Part shown: positions 40,066-48,567 of the stretch, piece by piece
Position numbering within the stretch: the stretch's first letter is position 1
Layout: each line of letters starts with the position of its first letter
NCBI GenBank assembly: GCA_020025655.1
Contig: JAHHRR010000006.1
Span: forward strand, 1 to 59,083
Direction: 5' to 3'
Origin: Oscillospiraceae bacterium
GTDB lineage: Bacteria; Bacillota; Clostridia; Oscillospirales; Oscillospiraceae
DNA: 59,083 bases
Made by a program: the position numbers and the translations under genes
Notes under the pieces: generated by a model
The model's database searches: none
Told to the model about the DNA's origin: nothing
The model's input: only the letters and a program-made list of their open reading frames with translations

Positions 40066-40221
40066 ATGTCTAAGAAGAAAAATAAAAAGAATGAAAAACA
40101 CGAGGAAGTTCCCGTAATAACCGGCCACGACTGCAAAGCTGAGATTCAAAGCCCCTCCAGAGGCCGCTTTGAAGACAGGGACTCAGACAGACCCGACGGC
40201 GTAACAGGCAATTACAGCTGA
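40066..40221 (+). CDS. Small charged protein, 51 residues, unknown
   Basis: The frame starts MSKKKNKKNEKHEEVPVITG and ends DRPDGVTGNYS. It has a lysine-rich head and an acidic tail, a single Cys at residue 23 and no membrane segment. CGGAGGA lies seven bases before the ATG, a strong signal for a gene this small. It follows spoVAC by 97 bases in the same direction and is followed by a long hairpin. I do not recognise a family; it may be a small spore protein, but no SASP signature is present. Confidence 0.7.
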   Translation: MSKKKNKKNEKHEEVPVITGHDCKAEIQSPSRGRFEDRDSDRPDGVTGNYS

Positions 40222-40265
40222 ATTAAGCAGATAATGGGTTTTAAAGATACTATATAATTAACGAT

Positions 40266-40321
40266 AAACTGCACTCCGGTTTCCTGCCCGATATTAAAGG
40301 GACGGAAATGGGGTGCAGTTT
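40266..40321 (+). terminator. Long interrupted hairpin after the 51-residue gene
   Basis: Outer stem AAACTGCAC/GTGCAGTTT (40266-40274 with 40313-40321), then CC/GG, TTTCC/GGAAA and CCC/GGG inside, loop about nine bases. The following bases are only weakly T-rich. It may be a terminator for the spoVAC unit or a structured small RNA. Confidence 0.65.
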
Positions 40322-40402
40322 GCCTTTAACGGATTTTCTGGTGCTTGTATTTGCGGAGATATGCTTATATAATAGTCTATCATGTTTGAAGGAGGGGTTA
40401 AG

Positions 40403-41854
40403 ATGTCAAAACTTCAGACTTTTTCCCTTGCGGCACTTTGCGGATACTTTGCATTGCTGCTTTTTGCGGTGACAAAAGAGAAGAAAAATCAAAATGTTCT
40501 GGATTACTTTTTTGCCGGACGCTCACTTCCGTTCTGGGCGCTTTCCATAACCTTTATTGCGTCGTGGTGGGGAGCGGGTTCGGCCATTTCAACTGCTGAC
40601 CTTGCATATGAAGACGGTCTTGGCGCATTCTGGTATTACGGAGTACCTGTACTTATTTCCACTTTTTTAATGATTATCAGCGCAAAGCCAATTCGCCGTG
40701 TGGGTTATCTGACTCAGGGCGAGATGATGCAGGCCAGATACTCAAGTAAAACTTCCAAGCTTCTGTCACTGTTTATTTTAATATTTATGACCTTTACCGC
40801 TGCCTCTCAGATGGTTGGAATCGGAAACTTCTTCGGAAGCTACATGGGCATTAAATATGAATGGGCGGTTATACTCGGAACGGGAATAGTCCTGATTTAT
40901 TCTATGTTCGGCGGCTTCAGAGGCGTTGTGCTTACGGATATAATTCAGTTTGTTCTGCTGCTGGCATCTGCGATTGCAGTGTTTACGACAGCAATGAAAA
41001 CCTCCGGCGGATTTGATGCAATCGGCGCAGAGGCTGCTGAAAGAGGTCTGGACGGATATATGAATTTTACCTCCGGAGCATCTAAGTACATGACTTTTGT
41101 TATTACCTTCGGATGTGCATGGATGATTCAGGCCAATGTCTGGCAGAGAATTTCGGCGGCAAGATCGGATGCGGATGCAAAAAAGATGACGGTTATGAGC
41201 TTCTTTGCCTATATTCCGCTGTACCTGATTGTTGTGTTTACAGGCATGGCAGGTCTTACTATATATGATAAGCTGCCGGAGGGCGGAGTTGTGACTGCTG
41301 TGGTGATGGATTATATGCCTCCTGTATTGGGAGCACTGGTCTTTGTGGGCATTTCAGCAGCTATAATGTCCACTATGGATTCACTTATAAATACAGGAGC
41401 GATGACACTGATTCTGGATCTTTTGCCGAACAGCGGAAGCGAGAAGAAGATGCTGAGCCTGTCAAGAAGTGCCACTCTTGCGGTTACGGCTGTGGCACTG
41501 GTAATATCTCTTTTCATAAGATCAATACTTGAAATTTCATGGATAGCTTCAGACATTATCACCACCGGCGTTTTCGTGCCTCTTGTGGCGGGCTTTTTCT
41601 GGCGCAGAGGAAACTCAAAGGGTGCTATGGCCTCAATGATATGGGGACTCATATACTGCACATATAATCTGCTCATAAGCTTTGGTGTAAAGCTGCCGGC
41701 ATTCTGGGAAAACCAGTCTCCCTTGCAGGTGATTCTGGGCGTTGGAGTTTCTGCGGCTGTTTACATTATAGTGAGCCTTGCGACAGAACCTGAATACGAA
41801 AAGGCGGATGCCTTCATAGCTCTTTCCAGAAACGGAAAAGAAAAAAATACCTGA
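40403..41854 (+). CDS. Sodium:solute symporter (SSS family)
   Basis: The 483-residue protein has about thirteen membrane helices in the SSS arrangement: an opening helix, a conserved loop FFAGRSLPFWALSITFIASWWGAGS (about 40-65), and the signature-like region GMAGLTIYDKLP with AAIMSTMDSLINTGAMTLI near 320 that includes the sodium-site Ser residues. It co-transports an organic solute with sodium; the group includes proline, pantothenate and sialic acid carriers and the solute is not readable. The start is the ATG eight bases after GGAGGGG. A hairpin overlapping the stop codon ends it. Confidence 0.92.
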   Translation: MSKLQTFSLAALCGYFALLLFAVTKEKKNQNVLDYFFAGRSLPFWALSITFIASWWGAGSAISTADLAYEDGLGAFWYYGVPVLISTFLMIISAKPIRRVGYLTQGEMMQARYSSKTSKLLSLFILIFMTFTAASQMVGIGNFFGSYMGIKYEWAVILGTGIVLIYSMFGGFRGVVLTDIIQFVLLLASAIAVFTTAMKTSGGFDAIGAEAAERGLDGYMNFTSGASKYMTFVITFGCAWMIQANVWQRISAARSDADAKKMTVMSFFAYIPLYLIVVFTGMAGLTIYDKLPEGGVVTAVVMDYMPPVLGALVFVGISAAIMSTMDSLINTGAMTLILDLLPNSGSEKKMLSLSRSATLAVTAVALVISLFIRSILEISWIASDIITTGVFVPLVAGFFWRRGNSKGAMASMIWGLIYCTYNLLISFGVKLPAFWENQSPLQVILGVGVSAAVYIIVSLATEPEYEKADAFIALSRNGKEKNT

Positions 41855-41874
41855 GGAAAACCTCAGGTATTTTT
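41843..41874. terminator. Terminator overlapping the symporter stop
   Basis: Perfect 14-bp stem AAAAATACCTGAGG/CCTCAGGTATTTTT, four-base loop. The stop codon lies in its left arm. It also serves the convergent sodium symporter. Confidence 0.92.
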
Positions 41875-41877
41875 GTT

Positions 41878-43233
41878 TTATATAAGTCCCTGTAAAAGAA
41901 CAATGACTATTAAGACAGGAATTACATAGCGGAAGAAAACCTTGAACTTGGGGGAGAACTTAATGCCTTCACCCTTGTTTGCTTCTGCAAGGTAATTATC
42001 AAAGCCCCAGCCCCATTTGCTGACGCAGAACAGCAGGTAAATCAGGGAGCCTATGGGAAGCAGCAGATTGGATACAATAAAGTCCTCACTGTCGAGAACG
42101 CCTCTTGTACCGATCAGAGTAAGGTCGCCCCATACGTTGAAGCCTAAGATGCAGGGCAGGCTTGCAATCAGAACCACAATGCAGTTGATCCATGTTGCCT
42201 TGCGGCGTGTCCAGTGGAAGGTGTCTATGCAGCAGGAAATGAGATTTTCAAAAACTGCAATAACAGTTGAGAAACTTGCAAAGGTCATGAATATGAAGAA
42301 CATAGCGCCCCAGATTCTGCCGAAGGGCATATCGAGGAATATGTTGGGCAGAGTTTCAAAAATGAGGGGAGGTCCTGAGGCAGGCTCAACACCGAAGGAG
42401 AAGCAGGCAGGGAAAATAATAAGACCTGACATTACTGCAACAAAGGTGTCCATTGCGCAGACTCTGATTGCTTCGCCGGGGAGGGTGTGGCTGTCAGACA
42501 TATAGCTGCCGAAAATCTCCATTGCGCCAATGCCAAGGCTCAAAGTGAAGAATGACTGGTTCATGGCGGCCATTATAATATTGCCGATACCGATTTCTTT
42601 TGCGGCATCAAAATGGGGCAGAAGATAGAAGGAAACGCCTTTGCCTGCACCGGACAGGGTGAGACTGTGAACTGCGAGAATAACAATAAGCACAAGAAGT
42701 GCGCTCATCATAACTTTTGTAATGCGCTCAAGGCCTTTCTGAAGTCCGAAGGAGCAGATTACAAAGCCTATAACAACAGTGACTACCATCCAGAGTCCCA
42801 TCTCAATGGGGTCTGAAAGCATATTTCCGAATACACCGCTTACCTGCTCGATGTCCATGCCGGAGTGGAAGGTGCCGTTTGCAAACTTTACAAAGTAGTC
42901 AAGCATCCAGCCGGAAACGGTGGTGTAGAACATCATAAGAATGAGGTTTCCCAAAAGAGCAAACCAGCCGTGTATATGCCATTTCTGGTTGGGCTTTTCA
43001 AGCTTCTTGTAGCTCTCGATTGCACTCTTGCGGCTTGCACGTCCAACGGCAAGCTCCATTGTCATTACGGGAACACCCATAACAAGCAGAAACAACAGGT
43101 AAAACAGTACAAATACACCGCCGCCGTTCTGTCCTACTACATACGGAAAACGCCATACATTACCGATACCGATTGCGCATCCCGCACTTACCAGAATGAA
43201 TCCGAGGCGGGAACGAAAATTTTCTCTCTCCAT
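41878..43233 (-). CDS. Neurotransmitter:sodium symporter (NSS/SNF family)
   Basis: The 451-residue membrane protein belongs to the LeuT/MhsT-type amino-acid:sodium symporters. The unwound first helix is clear: GCAIGIGNVWRFPYVVGQNGGGVF (about 18-41) with the sodium and substrate-binding residues, and ELAVGRASRKSA follows near 60. About eleven helices are visible. It probably imports a hydrophobic or aromatic amino acid. It is transcribed away from a LysR gene with which it shares a 158-base promoter region, so that regulator likely controls it. GGAGAG lies nine bases before the ATG. Confidence 0.93.
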   Translation of the reverse strand: MERENFRSRLGFILVSAGCAIGIGNVWRFPYVVGQNGGGVFVLFYLLFLLVMGVPVMTMELAVGRASRKSAIESYKKLEKPNQKWHIHGWFALLGNLILMMFYTTVSGWMLDYFVKFANGTFHSGMDIEQVSGVFGNMLSDPIEMGLWMVVTVVIGFVICSFGLQKGLERITKVMMSALLVLIVILAVHSLTLSGAGKGVSFYLLPHFDAAKEIGIGNIIMAAMNQSFFTLSLGIGAMEIFGSYMSDSHTLPGEAIRVCAMDTFVAVMSGLIIFPACFSFGVEPASGPPLIFETLPNIFLDMPFGRIWGAMFFIFMTFASFSTVIAVFENLISCCIDTFHWTRRKATWINCIVVLIASLPCILGFNVWGDLTLIGTRGVLDSEDFIVSNLLLPIGSLIYLLFCVSKWGWGFDNYLAEANKGEGIKFSPKFKVFFRYVIPVLIVIVLLQGLI

Positions 43234-43391
43234 AATACTTCTCTCCTAAATAACTTTCAGAAGCCTCTGAATTGGGGCTTTCTGAGTGTTTCTTATAATA
43301 AGACCTCAATTTAGGAATTGCAAATACATATTCAGCATGATAAAATAAGTAAAACTTATGATAAAGAAAAAGCTTGATGAGGTAGAGAAAA

Positions 43392-44294
43392 ATGAACATC
43401 AATCAGCTGAGATATTTTGTTGCGGCGGCTGAGGCCAAAAGCTTTACAAGTGCTGCCGCACAGTATTATATTTCACAGACCGCAGTTACACAGCAGATAA
43501 AGGCACTGGAGGAAATAGTGGGTGTTCCGCTTTTTGACAGGACAAGCCGGCCTATAAGCCTCACACCGGCGGGGAATGCCTTCCTTATAGATGCAAAGGC
43601 AATTCTTGAGCGTGTGAACGGTGCTATGGACAGAGTTCAGGAGGCATCTGTCGGCTTTGTCGGAAGTCTTAGAGTAGGCTATACCAAGGGCTATGAGGAT
43701 AGCGAGCTTTCCAAAACTCTTCGTGCATTCAGAAGCGAATATCCCAACGTGCTTATATCATGCTATCGCAACGATACAGATGCACTGGCGGCGGGACTTT
43801 TAAGAGGAGAATATGACATTATATTTACATGGGACAGTACAGAGCTTGCAAAGGATAAAAATACTGTTACCCATGCGGTTGAGAGCGATCCGCTGATGGT
43901 TGCGGTTTACAGCGCACATCCCCTTGCAAGCCGGAAAACGCTCCAGCGTTCTGAACTCAGAAACGAGGGCATACTGTATATGACACCGTCAAGCACAGGC
44001 GAATCTGCCGGTGACCAGCATTTCTTTGACCTGTATCGCAATGCAGGCTATGCGCCGAATATTGTTTTCCGCTCCAATGATGCAGAAAGCATACTGATGA
44101 TGGTGGCGGCAGGTGAGGGCATATCCCTTTTGCCCAGCTATGTTACTAAAGAACATGGCAATACCGAACAGCTGGTGTTCATCCCTCTGGAGGGTGCTGA
44201 GGAGACAGTGGAAATAATAGCCGCATGGCTCAAGGAGGGTAATAACCCTGTTTTAAAGAGATTTACGGATTTCGTCTGGGGCGGAGAAAAATAA
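43392..44294 (+). CDS. LysR-type transcriptional regulator
   Basis: The 300-residue protein has the usual two-part plan: winged helix-turn-helix at 1-60 (LRYFVAAAEAKSFTSAAAQYYISQTAVTQQIKALEE, GVPLFDRTSRPISLT) and a periplasmic-binding-like effector domain at 90-295. It lies back to back with the NSS symporter gene. LysR proteins commonly control a divergent neighbour and respond to its substrate, here presumably an amino acid. The identity of the ligand is not visible. Confidence 0.92.
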   Translation: MNINQLRYFVAAAEAKSFTSAAAQYYISQTAVTQQIKALEEIVGVPLFDRTSRPISLTPAGNAFLIDAKAILERVNGAMDRVQEASVGFVGSLRVGYTKGYEDSELSKTLRAFRSEYPNVLISCYRNDTDALAAGLLRGEYDIIFTWDSTELAKDKNTVTHAVESDPLMVAVYSAHPLASRKTLQRSELRNEGILYMTPSSTGESAGDQHFFDLYRNAGYAPNIVFRSNDAESILMMVAAGEGISLLPSYVTKEHGNTEQLVFIPLEGAEETVEIIAAWLKEGNNPVLKRFTDFVWGGEK

Positions 44295-44298
44295 AAAA

Positions 44299-44319
44299 AC
44301 ACTCCGCAGTGCGGAGTGT
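44299..44319. terminator. Terminator between LysR and CarD-like genes
   Basis: Perfect nine-base-pair stem ACACTCCGC/GCGGAGTGT with loop AGT. The A run on the left makes it strongest for the minus-strand CarD-like gene. Confidence 0.82.
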
Positions 44320-44338
44320 CCGGTTAATATTATTGCTT

Positions 44339-44830
44339 TTATTCAGACTGAATTTTTTCCTGTATGTAGCGCTCAACGTCATCTATCTGCATTTCAAGCG
44401 CAACAGACAGTTCGCCGTGAAGCATATCCTTTGCACGGCGCATGGTTGCCTCGGCACGGCTGCTTTTGCTTTTGCGTGATGACATACGGGATTGCAGACC
44501 CTTTACAATGGAAACAAGGGCCTCACAGGTGTGGAGCTTGAAAAGCTCCTTATAAAATGCGTCTACATGATTAAAACGGTTATCATGGCAGACAGCGGGT
44601 TCTATGCCGGGGATTGCAGCAATAAGGGACTCTGCCTCCTCACGGCTCATAACAGGGCGCATGAATGCACCGCCGTCAACAGGGGCGAAGTATTGCCCAG
44701 TACCGATAAGGGGGCGCAAATAGTAATATAGTTTGTCTTTAGAAGCGCCTGTAATATCAAGAGGAGCTATTTTTTCCACAATGCAGACGCCGTTCTCACC
44801 GTAAATTATTTTATCTCCTATCTCAAACAT
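44339..44830 (-). CDS. CarD/CdnL-type RNA polymerase-binding regulator
   Basis: The 163-residue protein has the CarD/CdnL/TRCF interaction fold at residues 1-60 (FEIGDKIIYGENGVCIVEKI, YYYLRPLIGTGQYFAPVD) that binds the RNA polymerase beta subunit, followed by a helical DNA-binding part (EEAESLIAAIP to the end). Such proteins stabilise open complexes at many promoters. A strong RBS (GGGGAAG) lies seven bases upstream. It is monocistronic and divergent from the PF06541 operon. A general role in promoter control is well supported; target genes are unknown. Confidence 0.87.
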   Translation of the reverse strand: MFEIGDKIIYGENGVCIVEKIAPLDITGASKDKLYYYLRPLIGTGQYFAPVDGGAFMRPVMSREEAESLIAAIPGIEPAVCHDNRFNHVDAFYKELFKLHTCEALVSIVKGLQSRMSSRKSKSSRAEATMRRAKDMLHGELSVALEMQIDDVERYIQEKIQSE

Positions 44831-45071
44831 TTAAAACTTCCCCTATATTATATTTTTATACATATATATTACACCTGTTCGGACAAAATTTCCAATGAAA
44901 TTTTAGCAAATTTAAACTTTTTTTAAAGAATAAGCAGATAAATTCATTTGCACATTGTCGAAAACTAAACTCCCTGATATAATGCTGTAATAAACCGCCG
45001 GAAAATAGGAATATTTTTATGATGCAGTATTTTTCCGCCGGTAAATTTTAAAGAATGGAAGCGCAGTTATT
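44831..45071. other. Divergent promoter region of the CarD-like gene and the PF06541-hemZ operon
   Basis: This 241-base AT-rich gap contains the plus-strand promoter with 0A box described separately. A short inverted pair TTTTTCCGCCGG and CCGCCGG-like sequence near 44993-45045 could form a hairpin in the leader. No further gene is seen. Confidence 0.6.
44955..44983 (+). promoter_or_regulatory. Promoter with overlapping 0A box for the PF06541-hemZ operon
   Basis: TTGTCG (44955-44960) as -35, 17 bases, and TATAAT (44978-44983) with an extended TG. The exact Spo0A box TGTCGAA (44956-44962) overlaps the -35. Spo0A~P commonly activates sigma-A promoters in exactly this arrangement. Confidence 0.68.
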
Positions 45072-45995
45072 ATGAATTATACTCTCTACCAGATGGGATG
45101 GATACTGGTTCTGTATTCAATTATCGGCTGGTGCGGCGAAGTTGCCTTTGCAGCCATGAAGCGCGGCGTTTTTGTTAACAGAGGCTTCCTTAACGGACCG
45201 GTATGCCCGATTTACGGCTTCGGTGTACTGATTGTCGTTTTATGCCTTGAGCCGTTTAAAGACAGTCTTGTACTGCTGTTTTTCGGCAGTATGATACTTA
45301 CAACGCTTCTTGAATTTTTTACAGGCTTTGTGCTTGAAAAGTTCTTCCATGACAAATGGTGGGATTACAGCTCCAACCCCTTTAATATAAAAGGCTATGT
45401 GTGCCTTGAAGCTTCAATAATGTGGGGCATTGCCTGCTGCCTTGTGATGGATGTTGTCCACCCACTTGTGATGAAGCTTATAAACCTGCTGCCTTACAGC
45501 GTGGGAAAGTGGCTGCTGCCGGCTGTGATGCTGATTTTTGCAGTGGACGGAGTGCTGACAGTTATGGAGATACTGAAAATGCCCAAGCGCTTCAAAACCA
45601 TGCAGGAGCTGGAAAAAGCCATTACTGCTGTTTCCGACAGCATGGGCGAAAACATCTACGAATCCGTGGAGTGGGGTAAAGAACGCAGAGATGCCTTTAA
45701 CGAGAAGCATCCGGAGCTTGCAGAAAAGAAGAACGAGGCATCCAGAAATATTCAGCAGCGCCGTACTGAAATCAGCCAGAAGAATACTGCTAACAAAGAG
45801 GCTGCGGCAAAGAAGAAAGCTGAGCTTGAAAGCAGACTGGCAGAGCTTAAAAACAAGAGTATCGTTCAGCGCCGTATAACCAGAGCATATCCTCAGCTGG
45901 GTAAAGGCGAGCATTACGGCGAAAACTTCAGAAAACTGAAAGCTCACTACGATGGAATGAAAAATAGAAAGAAAGCTAAAAAGGAAGAAAATTAA
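45072..45995 (+). CDS. PF06541 (CmpB-like) membrane protein with coiled-coil tail
   Basis: The 307-residue protein has five or six membrane helices in residues 1-165 with the family marks SIIGWCGEVAFAA, GFLNGPVCPIYGFG and WWDYSSNPFNIKGYVCLEAS. The last 120 residues are highly charged, Lys- and Glu-rich, and look like a coiled coil (EKKNEASRNIQQRRTEISQK). Databases name this family putative ABC transporter permease, but no ATPase is encoded nearby and the assignment is unproven. It is the first gene of an operon with hemZ and a kinase, all spaced by a few bases. Confidence 0.8.
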   Translation: MNYTLYQMGWILVLYSIIGWCGEVAFAAMKRGVFVNRGFLNGPVCPIYGFGVLIVVLCLEPFKDSLVLLFFGSMILTTLLEFFTGFVLEKFFHDKWWDYSSNPFNIKGYVCLEASIMWGIACCLVMDVVHPLVMKLINLLPYSVGKWLLPAVMLIFAVDGVLTVMEILKMPKRFKTMQELEKAITAVSDSMGENIYESVEWGKERRDAFNEKHPELAEKKNEASRNIQQRRTEISQKNTANKEAAAKKKAELESRLAELKNKSIVQRRITRAYPQLGKGEHYGENFRKLKAHYDGMKNRKKAKKEEN

Positions 45996-47483
45996 GTGAA
46001 ACTGTATTTTTGCGGACATGATTATAAATATGCTGTGGAACAGATGCTGCTGACTCTGTTTCCTCAGGAAAGACCCGAATACCCGGAGGGAAAGCCTCAG
46101 GGAGACAGAATGGAGGTTAAGCTCAGCAGAGGAGATAAATTTACCACTGCTACCTGCACCGTGTGCCTGAACGGAAAAATTTCACACGGCAGAGGCTCAG
46201 TGAAAAACACTGTCTGCACAGACGAACTGGAAACTGCAAGACAGTGCCAGCATATAATTAAAGATGCAATATACAGAGCTGCGGTAGCCGCAGGTCATGA
46301 GCGTCCTGTATGGGGCTCACTTACAGGTGTAAGACCCGGAAAGCTGATGAGCCCGTTTCTTGAGCAGGGGATGAGCGACAGGGAGGCAGTTAAGGAGTTT
46401 ATCTCCGAGTATGATGTGTCCCCTGAAAGAGCTCAGCTGTGCCTTGATACCAGCAAAGAGACTGTAAAGCTTGAAAAAGAGCTTCAGGAGAAGGACATCT
46501 GTCTTTACATAGGAATTCCTTTCTGCCCAACCCGCTGTGCATACTGCAGCTTTGTAAGTCAGTCAGTGGAAAAGAGCATGAAGCTTATCCCGCCCTTCTT
46601 TGAAGCCCTCAAGCAGGAGGTAAGAGCGGTTGCAGAGCAGGTGGAAAAGCTGGGCCTCAGAGTAATTTCCATTTACATGGGCGGCGGCACACCCACAACC
46701 CTTTCCGCCTCTCAGATAGATGAGCTGTGCAGCCTTCTGGAGGAGTGCTTCGATCTCAGCAGTCTCAGGGAATATACAGTTGAGGCAGGCAGACCCGACA
46801 CTATTACAGAGGCAAAGCTCAAAGCATTAAAGGCTCACGGCGTTGACCGACTCAGTGTCAATCCTCAGACCATGAGCGACAAGGTGCTGGAGACTATCGG
46901 CCGCAGACACAGTGCACAGGATATAATCTCAGCCCTTGAGCTTGTAAGACAGACCGGCGATTTTGCAGTTAACATGGACCTTATAGCCGGACTTCCCGAT
47001 GACAATGTACAGAGCTTTAATGAAACAATAGATAAGGTTCTGGCACTTGATCCGGAGAATATTACCGTACATACACTTGCCCTGAAAAAAGGCTCCAGAC
47101 TTATGCTTGAAGGCTCCGATATACCCGGTGCGGCAGAGGTCGGCAGAATGCTTGACATAGCAATGGAAAAGCTTAGAGGAGCGGGCTATCAGCCATATTA
47201 TCTCTATCGGCAGAAGTTCATGTCAGGCGGATTTGAGAATGTGGGCTGGACCAAGAAGGGCTTTAACAACATCTATAATATCTGCATAATGGAAGAGCTT
47301 TGCAGTATTATCGCCATGGGCGGCGGAGGCTCCACCAAGCTTATTCGCCATGATGGAGGCATGAATATCAGACTTACCGCACCCAAATATCCTCAGGAGT
47401 ATATAAACGGCATAGATAAGACCTGCAAGGACAAGGAAAAAATAGCAGAATTTTATTCAGCCATTAAACACAAGGAGGAGTAA
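45996..47483 (+). CDS. hemZ: Coproporphyrinogen dehydrogenase HemZ (radical SAM)
   Basis: HemZ oxidises coproporphyrinogen without oxygen in heme or related tetrapyrrole synthesis, as a radical SAM enzyme. The 495-residue protein has a HemZ-specific N-terminal 160 residues and then the radical-SAM core with the cluster Cys in PFCPTRCAYCSF (about 173-182), the GGGTPTT motif near 232, and a C-terminal HemN-type domain. GTG is used as start, directly after the stop of the preceding gene, with AAGGAAG upstream. The radical-SAM class is certain; assignment to HemZ versus another HemN-like enzyme is likely. Confidence 0.88.
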   Translation: MKLYFCGHDYKYAVEQMLLTLFPQERPEYPEGKPQGDRMEVKLSRGDKFTTATCTVCLNGKISHGRGSVKNTVCTDELETARQCQHIIKDAIYRAAVAAGHERPVWGSLTGVRPGKLMSPFLEQGMSDREAVKEFISEYDVSPERAQLCLDTSKETVKLEKELQEKDICLYIGIPFCPTRCAYCSFVSQSVEKSMKLIPPFFEALKQEVRAVAEQVEKLGLRVISIYMGGGTPTTLSASQIDELCSLLEECFDLSSLREYTVEAGRPDTITEAKLKALKAHGVDRLSVNPQTMSDKVLETIGRRHSAQDIISALELVRQTGDFAVNMDLIAGLPDDNVQSFNETIDKVLALDPENITVHTLALKKGSRLMLEGSDIPGAAEVGRMLDIAMEKLRGAGYQPYYLYRQKFMSGGFENVGWTKKGFNNIYNICIMEELCSIIAMGGGGSTKLIRHDGGMNIRLTAPKYPQEYINGIDKTCKDKEKIAEFYSAIKHKEE

Positions 47484-47486
47484 AGT

Positions 47487-48422
47487 ATGGCTTTTGATTT
47501 AAAAGACTTAAATTTCAGAACTATTTCTGACCCCAAGGGCCTCTGCGAGGAAGGCGATGCAGCCTATCGTGAAAAGGTATCCAAAGCCGCAGAGCTTATC
47601 ATTGAAAACCGGAAGAACAGCCCTATTGTACTTCTGTCCGGCCCCTCCGGCTCCGGTAAAACCACAACGGCAATGAAAATAAGCGAGGAGCTTGAGAAAC
47701 GTGGCATAGGTACTCACTATGTGGGAATGGACGACTATTTCCAGACCATAGACCCGGAGACTGTCCCCCGCACTCCGGAAGGAGACATGGATCTTGAGTC
47801 TCCCAAGTGCGTGGATATGGAGCTTTTAAATAAACATTTTGATATGCTTTCCAGAGGCGAGCGCATTTTCGTGCCGAAATATGAATTCTCACGTCAGATG
47901 AGAGTTCAGGAGCCTTCCAAATCCATAAAGCTCGGCAAGGACGAGGTAGTTGTATTTGAAGGTATCCATGCCCTTAACGATATGGTGACCGACCGTCATC
48001 CCGAAGCATTCAAGCTTTACATATCTGCCCGCAGTGACGTTATGTTTGAAGGCAAGGTTGTGTTTAAGAGAACATGGTTCAGACTTGTCAGAAGAACAGT
48101 CCGTGACTTTAACTTCCGTGGTTCAGATGCCGCAGAGACAATGAGTATGTGGGCAAATGTCCGCCGTGGAGAGAAAAAGAACATTTCCCCGTTTAAGAAC
48201 AAAGCCGATTTCCAGTTTGATACTGCTATGCCTTATGAGCTGCCTGTATTCAACCACACCGCAACAGAGCTGTTTAAATCTGTGCCGGAGGGCATAGAAC
48301 GCTTTGCAGAGCTGCGTTCCGTACTGCCTGCACTCCAGCTTTTCGGCGATATAGATGAAAAATATGTATCCGAAGATTCTCTTATAAGAGAATTTATAGG
48401 CGGAGGCATTTACGAATATTAA
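47487..48422 (+). CDS. Uridine kinase-like nucleoside kinase
   Basis: The 311-residue P-loop kinase has Walker A GPSGSGKTT (about 50-58), the catalytic segment MDDYFQTID, and the FEGIHALND Walker B-like block near 155. It resembles uridine kinases and other phosphoribulokinase-superfamily members. Residues 1-45 are a short extension, and the C-terminal 100 residues are typical of clostridial members annotated as nucleoside kinase. It is the last gene of the PF06541-hemZ operon, three bases after hemZ. The kinase call is firm; the substrate is less certain. Confidence 0.85.
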   Translation: MAFDLKDLNFRTISDPKGLCEEGDAAYREKVSKAAELIIENRKNSPIVLLSGPSGSGKTTTAMKISEELEKRGIGTHYVGMDDYFQTIDPETVPRTPEGDMDLESPKCVDMELLNKHFDMLSRGERIFVPKYEFSRQMRVQEPSKSIKLGKDEVVVFEGIHALNDMVTDRHPEAFKLYISARSDVMFEGKVVFKRTWFRLVRRTVRDFNFRGSDAAETMSMWANVRRGEKKNISPFKNKADFQFDTAMPYELPVFNHTATELFKSVPEGIERFAELRSVLPALQLFGDIDEKYVSEDSLIREFIGGGIYEY

Positions 48423-48423
48423 A

Positions 48424-48457
48424 AAAAGAACGCTCCTTTTTTGAGGAGCGTTCTTTT
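48424..48457 (+). terminator. Terminator of the PF06541-hemZ-kinase operon
   Basis: Perfect 14-bp stem AAAAGAACGCTCCT/AGGAGCGTTCTTTT, loop six bases, two bases after the kinase stop. Confidence 0.92.
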
Positions 48458-48511
48458 ATGCCTTTACAGGAGAGTATATTACATAAAATGTCCTGATAAG
48501 ATAAAATGTTC

Positions 48512-48540
48512 TTGATTCAAAAGAGATAATCCTGTATAAT
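48512..48540 (+). promoter_or_regulatory. Promoter of the LexA-like repressor gene
   Basis: TTGATT (48512-48517), 17 bases, perfect TATAAT (48535-48540), 27 bases before the start codon. Confidence 0.85.
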
Positions 48541-48567
48541 CAAGGCATAAAGCCGGAGGTGAAAGCT

